Shown: in pieces, positions 1 through 5,730 of the stretch
How positions within the stretch are numbered: the first letter of the stretch is position 1
Layout of the letters: each line of letters begins with the position of its first letter
From: Deltaproteobacteria bacterium
Lineage (GTDB): Bacteria > Desulfobacterota_B > Binatia > UBA9968
DNA: 6,022 nt
Assembly (NCBI GenBank): GCA_027297485.1
Contig: JAPUHZ010000046.1
Coordinates: 1-6,022, forward strand
Reading direction: 5' to 3'
Notes under the pieces: model-generated
Seen by the model: the letters and a program-made list of their open reading frames with translations, nothing else
The model's database searches: none
Told to the model about the DNA's origin: nothing
Made by a program: the position numbers and the translations under genes

Positions 1-2
1 TT

Positions 3-2576
3 TCTCTCGATAAGATGAGAGCCCTCAACCTCTCCCCTGCGGATATTGTGAGTACCCTCAGGGCCGAAAACGTAAACCTCCCTGCAGGACACTTCGACCG
101 GGCCCATCTCGAGGTCACGGTCCGCACATTGGGTGAGTTCACCAGTCTGGATCAAGTTCGCAATACGGTGGTGACCTTGCGCGGCGGTAGGCCCGTCTAT
201 CTGAAGGACGTGGCCGAGGTCGTGGACTCTTATGAAGAGGTCGACAATGTGGTCAGGCTTAACGGGCGCAACGCTGTGGTTCTGAGGGTACGCAAACAGC
301 CTACGGCCAACACCGTGGCCGTGTCTGATAGGGTCAAACGGGAGATCGACAGGATCAACCAGGATCATCGTGAGGTCAAGGTGCAGGTCTTGAGGGATAA
401 GGCCCGCTATATCAGGAACACTATCAGGAATGTTTCCATTGCCGCCCTCTGGGGGGGCGCTCTGGCTACCCTGATCCTCCTCTTCTTCCTTCGTAGCTTC
501 CGCAGCGCTTTTGTCATTGCAACCGCTGTCCCGATCTCCATCGTTGCCACATTTGCCCTCATGTACTTTCAGGGCTTCACTGTCAACATCATGTCCTTTG
601 GAGGTCTGGCTTTGGGGATAGGGTTGCTTTTGGACAATTCCATAGTCGTCCTGGAAAACATCTTTCGCCATCGGGAGCGAGGGGCTGAGAAGGGGGAGGC
701 GGTCCTTAAAGGGACCGGGGAGGTGGCGGGAGCGATTACCGCCTCCACCCTCACCACCCTGGCGGTTTTTCTCCCTCTACTTTTTGTTCCTGGGACGGCG
801 GGGATCCTCTTTAAACAACTCGCCTGGGTTGTCTTCTTCTCTCTGGCCACCTCCCTGATCGTTGCCCTGACCATCGTCCCGGTCATGACCTATCAGCTCT
901 TGGGCGCTCCGCTTCGTGATCGTCAGGGAGGTTTTATGGGCGGGCTCTTCGATCTGGGGAAAAGGTCTCTGTCTGGCATGGATAAGAGCTACCATGCCTT
1001 TCTCGGCTGGGCCCTTGCCCATCGTGCAACGGTTTTCCTTTCGGCATTTGCTCTTCTTGTTTCGAGTCTATTTCTATATCCATCTATTGGCCGGGAATTC
1101 ATGCCCCAGGCCGATGAGGGTGAGGTAAGGATTGTTGCCGAGATGGAAGAGGGAGCCAACATCGAGAAGATGGACGAGACCTTCAGAAAGCTGGAGGCCG
1201 TGGTGGACAGGAACGCAACGGAAACTCATGTTACCTACACTCACTTAGGGCGAACTGGCTGGAGGGCGAGGGGGAAAAACAAGGGACATGTCCATGTCTG
1301 GTTTGGACCCAGAAACACAAGACAACGCTCGGATAAAGAAATCGCTCGCAGTCTGCGTTCAAAGGTGCAATCGGTCCCGGGAGTCAAAGCTCGAGTTCGG
1401 TCGCGGTCCGGCCTTTTTGTCTTTCGCCGCCTCGGTCTGACAGAGGACGATAATCTGGAGGTCATTCTCCGTGGCCACGACCTGGGTGCAGGCCATCTCC
1501 TGGCGCGGCAGGTCAAAGAGAAAATGGAACAGGTTGAGGGAATAGTCGGTGTGCGCGTTAACCGGCAGGGAGGACAGCCCGAGATGGGTCTCCAGATCGA
1601 CCGCGAGAAGGCGGCCAATTTGGGTATCCCCGTTTCGACCATCGCCCGGGCCCTGGAGACGAGTCTCGGAGGGACTCGAGCCACGCTCTACCGGGAGGGT
1701 GGAGATGAGTTTAATATTCTTGTCCGTTTGGCGGAGAGGGACCGGCGCGGCTTGGATTCTATCTTGGATCTCACCGTACCCACCGGTTCGGGGAAGCTTG
1801 TGCCTTTAAAGAACTTTGTGCGGTTGGAAGAGGGGAAAGGGACTATGGAGATCCATCGCCTGAACCAGGAAAGGATCATCACCGTATCCGGAGAGGTTAC
1901 CGGAAGAGATATGGGGGGGGCGATTGAAGATCTGCAGGCAAGCTTAAGAGAGCTCAGGCTGCCCAGCGATTTCTCGATCCTCTTCGGCGGTGATTATCGG
2001 GAGCAACAGGAGGCCTTCCAAGAGCTTCAACTGGGGCTTCTCCTCGCGCTGGTATTGGTTTTTATCGTGATGGCGGCCCAGTTCGAGAGTTTTCTCGATC
2101 CTCTGATCATTATGTTCTCTGTCCCTTTTGCCGCGATCGGAATCCTGCTCGTCCTCGTGCTGACAGGGACGACCCTGAACGTGAACTCTTTTATCGGCAT
2201 TATCATGCTGGCGGGAATTGTGGTGAATAATGCCATTGTCCTGGTCTCCTATATAAACTTAAAGGTGCAGGAGGACGGATTGTCGGTGCGAGAGGCAGTC
2301 CTTTACGGGGGCAGGACTCGCCTCCGGCCGATCCTCATGACCACTTTCACCACCGTGCTCGCCATGGTCCCTCTGGCGGTGGGTCTAGGCGAGGGCAGCG
2401 AAGTCCAGGCCCCCTTGGCGCGTGTGGTGATCGGCGGTCTCACTACCTCTGCACTGATTACTCTGGTTCTAATCCCTGTGCTTTATGCGACTGTGAAGGA
2501 GTGGCAGGAGGTAGGAATCAGGCAGTGGAGGCTAACTCGGTGGGTCCCGCTTAACGGAAGGATCTTTAGGAAATAG
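3..2576 (+). CDS. RND-family multidrug-type efflux permease, 5' end outside window
   Basis: Inner-membrane, proton-driven pump subunit that normally works as a trimer with a periplasmic adaptor and an outer-membrane channel. The frame is open to the left edge, and the first Met (position 15) falls inside the porter domain, so TM1 and the first porter subdomain (roughly 180 residues) are missing. Numbering from that Met: porter segment 1-140; TM2-TM6 about 142-292; TM7 about 338-356 followed by the family signature GREFMPQADEGE (359-370); second porter/docking segment 370-660; TM8-TM12 about 671-825, with MAAQFESF (686-693). TM4 carries D207-N208 in GLLLDNSIVVLENI, and TM10 carries N738-N739 in GIVVNNAIVLV. 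Thus one of the two AcrB TM4 aspartates is Asn and the TM10 lysine is Asn. This pattern is common in SwrC/HAE-type pumps outside Enterobacteria, and it differs from the CzcA metal type (DGAVVMVEN). The substrate cannot be told. An adaptor gene would be expected upstream. The frame is intact despite G7 and G8 runs. Confidence 0.95.
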   Translation, partial: SLDKMRALNLSPADIVSTLRAENVNLPAGHFDRAHLEVTVRTLGEFTSLDQVRNTVVTLRGGRPVYLKDVAEVVDSYEEVDNVVRLNGRNAVVLRVRKQPTANTVAVSDRVKREIDRINQDHREVKVQVLRDKARYIRNTIRNVSIAALWGGALATLILLFFLRSFRSAFVIATAVPISIVATFALMYFQGFTVNIMSFGGLALGIGLLLDNSIVVLENIFRHRERGAEKGEAVLKGTGEVAGAITASTLTTLAVFLPLLFVPGTAGILFKQLAWVVFFSLATSLIVALTIVPVMTYQLLGAPLRDRQGGFMGGLFDLGKRSLSGMDKSYHAFLGWALAHRATVFLSAFALLVSSLFLYPSIGREFMPQADEGEVRIVAEMEEGANIEKMDETFRKLEAVVDRNATETHVTYTHLGRTGWRARGKNKGHVHVWFGPRNTRQRSDKEIARSLRSKVQSVPGVKARVRSRSGLFVFRRLGLTEDDNLEVILRGHDLGAGHLLARQVKEKMEQVEGIVGVRVNRQGGQPEMGLQIDREKAANLGIPVSTIARALETSLGGTRATLYREGGDEFNILVRLAERDRRGLDSILDLTVPTGSGKLVPLKNFVRLEEGKGTMEIHRLNQERIITVSGEVTGRDMGGAIEDLQASLRELRLPSDFSILFGGDYREQQEAFQELQLGLLLALVLVFIVMAAQFESFLDPLIIMFSVPFAAIGILLVLVLTGTTLNVNSFIGIIMLAGIVVNNAIVLVSYINLKVQEDGLSVREAVLYGGRTRLRPILMTTFTTVLAMVPLAVGLGEGSEVQAPLARVVIGGLTTSALITLVLIPVLYATVKEWQEVGIRQWRLTRWVPLNGRIFRK

Positions 2577-2599
2577 CAGACAAGGGTAGCAGACGGGAC

Positions 2600-2630
2600 A
2601 GAGACAGGGACAAAAGGGGTTTCTGTCTCT
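2600..2630. repeat. Inverted repeat between convergent genes (REP-like or weak bidirectional terminator)
   Basis: The 79-bp gap between the two convergent genes contains AGAGACAG (2600-2607) and CTGTCTCT (2623-2630), an 8-bp perfect stem around a 15-nt loop that itself reads AAAA-GGGG-TTT. A second CTGTCTC copy at 2642-2648 could pair with the same left arm. Neither strand has a T-tract after the stem, so it is not a canonical intrinsic terminator. The GGGACAG-AGACAG-GGACA wording resembles REP palindromes mobilised by IS200-like REP-associated transposases. That resemblance is from memory and unverified. Confidence 0.5.
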
Positions 2631-2655
2631 ATCTCAACTCTCTGTCTCATTTAGG

Positions 2656-4566
2656 CTACCAACCGAAGGGATTCAGAATTGTCCCCAGGCCTTGCATACC
2701 CTCTTTCAATCGATCGAACACGCCTTTGCCTTCCTCCTCCTCTTCCTCATCAGGATTTGTTACCTCCACAAGTTTTTGTTTTACCGGCTGAGGAGGGCCT
2801 TTCACAACGGCTTGAGGAAGCTCTTTGAGGGGTTCCGCAGATTTCTGAACTTGAGACTTATCTTTCTCCTCGGTTCCTTTCTTGGCTGTTTTTTCCTCCG
2901 CGTCTTTTATATCTCCTTCTTGGACACGGAATTCTCCGGAATCGAGTAGGTAGGGTTTTTTCTCTGTACTGAGTCTTGGGGAGAGCTCAACCTTAATCTC
3001 CGGCTCTTGACGGCTTGAGCCTTGAGGACCTGCTTTTTCCTCGCTGGGGGATGGAGGCAACTCGACCTTAGGCGGTTCAATTCCTTTTTGCTTCAACGCC
3101 TTATCAATGTCCGTCATCATCTTACGAGAAGCGGGTGAGGGAGTCAGTTCGGACTTTGTGGTTACCTGTTTTACGCTATCGGGGGTAGAGGTCCGTAGGA
3201 ACGCTGGGGCGATCTCAGGAAGCGGAGGCAATTCATTTGCTTGCTTCCCATTGGCCTGGAGTGTCGCATCTACCTTTCCCAGGAACGCCGCTCTTTCGGC
3301 AGGAGTTAAGGTAGGTTCTTCAGGGAGCTGAGGGAGATCCGGCGCAGGCGGTTTAGGGGCTTGGGCGCCGGTATGGGCGCTAACCCCCTTCTCTTTTAGA
3401 GACTCATCCACATTTGCTATAAAACTGGGATCCTGCTGCGCTTTAGCCTTGATCTTTTCGTCGGAGGAAGAACCTCCCCATAGAGAGCTAAAAAACCCCC
3501 CTGACTCTTCTTGTGATTCCTTTTTCTTCTTTTCCTTCTCTTCCTTGGCTTTAGCAGATTTCTCCTTTTCCGAGGAAGAGGAGAAGGGGTTAAGGGTATC
3601 GATCACACGGCTGAACATTCCCTTCTCGTCACCCGGCTCCTCATGGACGACCTCCTTTTTTGCCACCAGGTTAAGTTTTCTCTCTTTTCCTTGTTGGCTA
3701 TCGCCCGCTGACCCCTGACCGCTGGCAATTAAGAGGGGATTATAAGCCGGCCTGCCGTCACGCTTGAGGAGCATTGCCAGCGGGTCGTGTTTTTCCTTCT
3801 CTAGCTTTCCCAGCTGAGTTCTAGCCTTTTCGGCAAGAGGGTTTTCCGGATAGTGTTGAATTAATGCCTGATAGGCCAGGGCTGCCTTGACGCTGTTCTT
3901 GTCCAAGCGGTAGCTTTCACCTAATTGATAAAGGCTCTTGACTGCCGTTGGAATATGGGGGTAGCGCCGCAGAATCTCTTCAAAACGGTCTCTGGCTGCC
4001 GGATATTTTTGCTGGCGCAGGTAGAAAGAGGCAATGTCAAACTCGTGCTCGGCAAGGTACTCCAGGCATTGAGCGAGTTTCTCTCTTGCCTTGCCGGCAT
4101 ATGGGGAACTCGGGTAGTTTCTGAGCACGGTTTCAAAATGGCCCTTGGCGATCTCGGTCATCTTTTGGTCTCGGTCGATGCCGGCGAATTGCTCAAAATG
4201 CGCCAGACCCAGATGATAGACGACAAACGGTATATTTTCATTGGTCGGGTGCAGGGCTTGGAATTCCTTAAAAGCTGCGGCTGCTTGCGGATATTCTTTG
4301 TCAAGGTAGTAGGCCTCGGCAATCTTAAGTTCGGCCGGTATGACCTGCGGGGCGAATGGAAATTCGGTTTTCACCCTTTCGAAGCGGTCAATGGCGCGAA
4401 CATATCTTTTGTTGTTTAAGTATTCCATCCCCTCATTAAACAGCGCCTCTGCTGTGGGGTCGGACTGGACTTCATCCGACGACCAAGGCATGGATACATA
4501 AGAGCAACCGCCTAAAACGAAAATAATTGCAAAATACAAAATGAGAGATGCAAATTGCAAAATCAT
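2656..4566 (-). CDS. BamD-like TPR outer-membrane lipoprotein with very long low-complexity C-terminal tail
   Basis: From the Met at 4566 the product is 636 aa. A hydrophobic segment (2-18) ends in the lipobox LGGC, with lipidated Cys21. Residues about 33-256 form TPR-like helix pairs with the BamD pattern: Y-A-F-P repeats, RDQKMTEIAKGHF, the NYPSSPYAGKA turn, then LAEHEFDIASFYLRQQKY. BamD is the essential partner of BamA in outer-membrane protein assembly, usually about 245-300 aa. Here about 380 further residues follow: Lys/Glu-rich (333-351), proline-rich, with a Glu run (607-612), three degenerate repeats around [VI]D-x-[SAT]-L-x(3)-G (386-394, 432-440, 487-495) and two G-x-F-x-R...LNPF motifs (316-328 and 615-634). 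The frame stays open upstream to an ATG at 4728 (690 aa), but those 54 residues contain an IVP fragment, so I favour 4566. No start has a good Shine-Dalgarno, and a signal peptide from 4566 lacks positive charges. The BamD fold is well supported; essential BAM function is inferred, since paralogous TPR lipoproteins exist. Confidence 0.85.
   Translation of the reverse strand: MILQFASLILYFAIIFVLGGCSYVSMPWSSDEVQSDPTAEALFNEGMEYLNNKRYVRAIDRFERVKTEFPFAPQVIPAELKIAEAYYLDKEYPQAAAAFKEFQALHPTNENIPFVVYHLGLAHFEQFAGIDRDQKMTEIAKGHFETVLRNYPSSPYAGKAREKLAQCLEYLAEHEFDIASFYLRQQKYPAARDRFEEILRRYPHIPTAVKSLYQLGESYRLDKNSVKAALAYQALIQHYPENPLAEKARTQLGKLEKEKHDPLAMLLKRDGRPAYNPLLIASGQGSAGDSQQGKERKLNLVAKKEVVHEEPGDEKGMFSRVIDTLNPFSSSSEKEKSAKAKEEKEKKKKESQEESGGFFSSLWGGSSSDEKIKAKAQQDPSFIANVDESLKEKGVSAHTGAQAPKPPAPDLPQLPEEPTLTPAERAAFLGKVDATLQANGKQANELPPLPEIAPAFLRTSTPDSVKQVTTKSELTPSPASRKMMTDIDKALKQKGIEPPKVELPPSPSEEKAGPQGSSRQEPEIKVELSPRLSTEKKPYLLDSGEFRVQEGDIKDAEEKTAKKGTEEKDKSQVQKSAEPLKELPQAVVKGPPQPVKQKLVEVTNPDEEEEEEGKGVFDRLKEGMQGLGTILNPFGW
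4529..4563 (-). repeat. Five-unit ATTTTGC heptamer array (right arm)
   Basis: Read on the minus strand this is five contiguous 7-bp units: ATTTTGC, AATTTGC, ATCTCTC, ATTTTGT, ATTTTGC. It begins directly after the ATG at 4566-4564 and encodes residues 2-12 plus most of codon 13 of the BamD-like lipoprotein signal peptide. It matches the array at 4797-4831 in inverted orientation at 27 of 35 positions by my hand count, with the outermost and innermost units identical. Confidence 0.75.
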
Positions 4567-4575
4567 GAGCGGCGG

Positions 4576-4728
4576 CCTGTAGTTAGCTCCACAGCAGGTA
4601 GCAGATCGGATCAACTGAGTTTCGATATGACGTCCTGCGGGAGTTTTATTAAGTTTAATAGTCATTTTAGCAACTTCGGATCCAAATTGTAGCAAGCGTT
4701 CTGAGAAATCTCCAGTCCCATCGGCCAT
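4576..4728 (-). pseudogene. Truncated four-helix-bundle (23S rRNA intervening-sequence-type) protein, N-terminal half
   Basis: The 51 codons from the ATG at 4728 match, from family knowledge, the first half of the four-helix-bundle IVP family: GDFSERLLQFGSEVAKM as helix 1, then the hallmark KTPAGRHIETQLIRSAT and GANYR. Full members are about 115-130 aa, and GANY is normally followed by an E-A-rich helix and a 'DFIHKL' segment. Here the homology stops at GANYR and the frame runs through PPL into the signal peptide of the BamD-like lipoprotein. The second half and the family's own stop codon are missing. The usual SAT-S-x-GANY is SATCCGANY here. There is no recognisable Shine-Dalgarno. It may be an untranslated relic or may yield a 690-aa fusion with the lipoprotein. 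Members sit inside some 23S rRNA genes, but most are free-standing with unknown role. Confidence 0.7.
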
Positions 4729-4746
4729 TTTGTCTTTTAGAAGCCT

Positions 4747-4777
4747 ATCATATAGGCGTGGACAGGTTAGAAGTCAA
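4747..4777 (-). promoter_or_regulatory. Sigma70-like promoter within the IVP element
   Basis: On the minus strand TTGACT (4777-4772, five of six to the -35 consensus) is followed after 17 bp by TATATG (4754-4749). An overlapping TATGAT (4752-4747) is closer to the -10 consensus but spaced 19 bp. Transcription would start near 4740, about 12 nt before the IVP ATG and about 175 nt before the favoured start of the BamD-like gene. It is the best promoter candidate seen for that gene. Confidence 0.5.
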
Positions 4778-4796
4778 GGGCCCCAATTTCGTTAGG

Positions 4797-4831
4797 ATTT
4801 TGCATTTTTCACTTTGCATTTTTCATTTTGC
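4797..4831 (+). repeat. Five-unit ATTTTGC heptamer array (left arm)
   Basis: On the plus strand five contiguous 7-bp units read ATTTTGC, ATTTTTC, ACTTTGC, ATTTTTC, ATTTTGC. It is the inverted partner of the array at 4529-4563 and has the same length. On the minus strand it supplies the last codons and the stop (4811-4809) of the upstream IPT-like lipoprotein, giving a Lys/Asn-rich end (KMKNAK). Confidence 0.75.
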
Positions 4832-5306
4832 CTTGACCTGATTTTCCCGGCAATACCCGGAGCGTCACTTGAGCTTCATTTGAGCGAAAAACGAATGGCC
4901 ACACTGGGGGAAAGATTACGTAGGCTGTGGTCTCTAGGAAAGCATAGACATTCTCCTCAGGTGGCCCCTTGTCGTCATAAATGGTCACTAGATACTCCCC
5001 CGGGGGGAGGTCGGGGATGCGGAACTGAAGGACCTTGTCCTCATTCCAAGTAAGCTCTTCGGCCGGGACCTGCTGACTCTGTGGATCTGCCGCCAAGAGC
5101 TTTAACTGATAGTAATCCATTTCTTTTCCCCCTACCTCAATCCTTGGCCAGCCCACGAGGTATTCCATGGAAAGGCTGACCACCGTTCCTGGGGGACCCT
5201 CTTTTGGCGTCATCTGCATCACCCGTGGAGCACAGGCGGCTATTATTAGCCCTAGACAAATAATCAAGAGGGTAAATGGGAACTGTACCCATCGCTTTAC
5301 CCTCAT
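4809..5306 (-). CDS. Small outer-membrane-type lipoprotein with IPT/TIG-like beta-sandwich
   Basis: From the Met at 5306 the product is 165 aa (171 aa from an alternative ATG at 5324). It has a classic lipoprotein signal: basic MRVKRW, hydrophobic core, then lipobox IAAC with lipidated Cys25. The mature part starts with TPKEGPPGTVVSLSMEYL, which resembles the opening strand and turn of IPT/TIG immunoglobulin-like domains. It ends the domain with FRIPDLPPGEYLVTIYDD, the usual 'P-x(2)-PG-x-Y-x-V' closing strands. A hydrophobic aromatic stretch (YVIFPPVWPFVF) follows, then a short tail. I prefer 5306 because GGAAAG lies 10 nt upstream and a promoter candidate predicts a start near 5332. The last seven residues come from the heptamer array, so the original C-terminus may have been altered. 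It reads toward the BamD-like gene, 80 bp from the IVP ATG. Function unknown; surface or envelope binding is only a guess. Confidence 0.8.
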   Translation of the reverse strand: MRVKRWVQFPFTLLIICLGLIIAACAPRVMQMTPKEGPPGTVVSLSMEYLVGWPRIEVGGKEMDYYQLKLLAADPQSQQVPAEELTWNEDKVLQFRIPDLPPGEYLVTIYDDKGPPEENVYAFLETTAYVIFPPVWPFVFRSNEAQVTLRVLPGKSGQGKMKNAK

Positions 5307-5338
5307 GGCTAAGACTCTTTCCATCGCTTAAGTTCTTT

Positions 5339-5367
5339 TATTTATCTTCAATGGTTGTTTTTGACAA
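5339..5367 (-). promoter_or_regulatory. Possible promoter for the IPT-like lipoprotein
   Basis: TTGTCA (5367-5362 on the minus strand, five of six to -35) is followed after 17 bp by TAAATA (5344-5339), a weak -10; GATAAA two bases closer scores slightly better but with 15-bp spacing. The start would fall about 25 nt before the Met at 5306. The -35 is part of TTGACAA/TTGTCAA, so the same bases read as TTGACA toward the plus strand, where a decayed reading frame begins. Confidence 0.3.
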
Positions 5368-5374
5368 GTCCTCC

Positions 5375-5681
5375 ATGTCTACGTTAAAGAAAACTATGGC
5401 TATTTTTTGCGTCTACGAGTCCGTTAAAAAAGCTATTCAGGATATCGCTTCTGCAGGTATAAAAGGGCTAAAGGGCCAGATCCAAGTGGTTCATTCAGAG
5501 ATCCGGATGGCTTAAAAATCCACATTCGAGATTAGTAGCGTGGAAAAGAAAATGACCGAGGAGATACAGCGCCGGATTAGGTAAGGATAGGAGGAACGAG
5601 ATGAGAAATACACTCGACGAAGAGCTTGGCTTCGCCATCCGCTTTCATGACCGCCTTGCCCGTGTTGAGAATCGAAGCTAG
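5375..5681 (+). pseudogene. Decayed small coiled-coil protein gene
   Basis: From ATG 5375 (or 5396) the frame gives MAIFCVYESVKKAIQDI, then KGLKGQIQVVHSEIRMA, and stops at TAA 5513. The same frame continues as KSTFEISSVEKKMTEEIQRRIR to a second TAA at 5582. The register then seems to shift by one to NEMRNTLDEELGFAIRFHDRLARVENRS, ending at TAG 5681. Joined, the pieces read like one short charged coiled-coil protein of the kind with an N-terminal 'AIQDI' helix, repeated 'I-K/R' heptads and a C-terminal 'R-x-RLA-x-(L/V)E' ending. The family resemblance is from memory. A nonsense mutation plus a frameshift best explains it. The last segment has its own Shine-Dalgarno and may survive as a 26-aa peptide. 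Confidence 0.4.
5589..5594 (+). promoter_or_regulatory. Strong Shine-Dalgarno before a 26-codon ORF (5601-5681)
   Basis: AGGAGG lies 6 nt before ATG 5601, a near-ideal ribosome-binding site and the best in the window. It opens a 26-codon frame starting MRNTLDEELGF and ending at TAG 5681. The peptide fits as the C-terminal part of the decayed coiled-coil gene, so the site may be chance; otherwise it marks a real small ORF. Confidence 0.25.
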
Positions 5682-5682
5682 G

Positions 5683-5697
5683 CCTTAGTTACTAAGG
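5683..5697. repeat. 15-bp palindrome
   Basis: CCTTAGT and ACTAAGG are perfect 7-bp inverted arms around a single T, starting 1 bp after the TAG at 5681. There is no T-tract, so it is not a standard terminator. It could be a protein-binding site or the edge of an inserted segment. Confidence 0.4.
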
Positions 5698-5730
5698 AGT
5701 ACATTAATACAAACGCAGTAAGTGAGTTTA

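Larger units (their letters stand above)
4529..4831 (-). mobile_element. Candidate small element: IVP fragment and promoter flanked by inverted heptamer arrays
   Basis: Two 35-bp heptamer arrays face each other across 233 bp that hold a promoter-like sequence and the first part of a four-helix-bundle (IVP) gene. Both genes it touches use its sequence: the upstream lipoprotein ends inside one array and the downstream BamD-like lipoprotein begins at the other. No clear target-site duplication is visible (left flank ...AAATAATT, right flank CTTGACCTG...), and no transposase is encoded. It could be a non-autonomous or decayed element, or an IVP locus collapsed by deletion between repeats. Calling it mobile is inference; the repeat layout is seen directly. 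Confidence 0.45.

Noticed and set aside
15..17. ATG at 15 as the true start of the RND permease
   Set aside because: The frame is open to the left edge (S-L-D-K before the Met) and the sequence begins in the middle of the porter domain, so the gene starts outside the window.
451..1920. Poly-G runs (G7 at 451-457, G8 at 1913-1920) as phase-variation switches
   Set aside because: Both lie deep within conserved coding sequence in frame, encoding Gly residues of the expected protein, and nothing else points to phase variation.
569..2236. Several open frames on the minus strand and in other frames within the RND gene
   Set aside because: They overlap a clearly conserved coding frame, have arginine/serine-rich shadow composition and no domain or ribosome-binding support.
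2656..2685. C-terminal LNPFGW of the BamD-like protein as an outer-membrane beta-signal
   Set aside because: It ends in an aromatic residue, but the alternating hydrophobic pattern of a beta-signal is broken by Pro and Asn and the protein is a TPR lipoprotein, not a barrel.
3449..4419. Plus-strand frames opposite the BamD-like gene (for example 3925-4419, 164 codons)
   Set aside because: The minus-strand frame carries the TPR/BamD pattern; the plus frames are its mirror and show no recognisable motifs.
5276..5374. N-terminal extension of the plus-strand frame back to ATG 5276
   Set aside because: It overlaps the signal-peptide end of the IPT-like lipoprotein on the other strand and lacks coiled-coil character; the plausible protein begins at 5375 or 5396.
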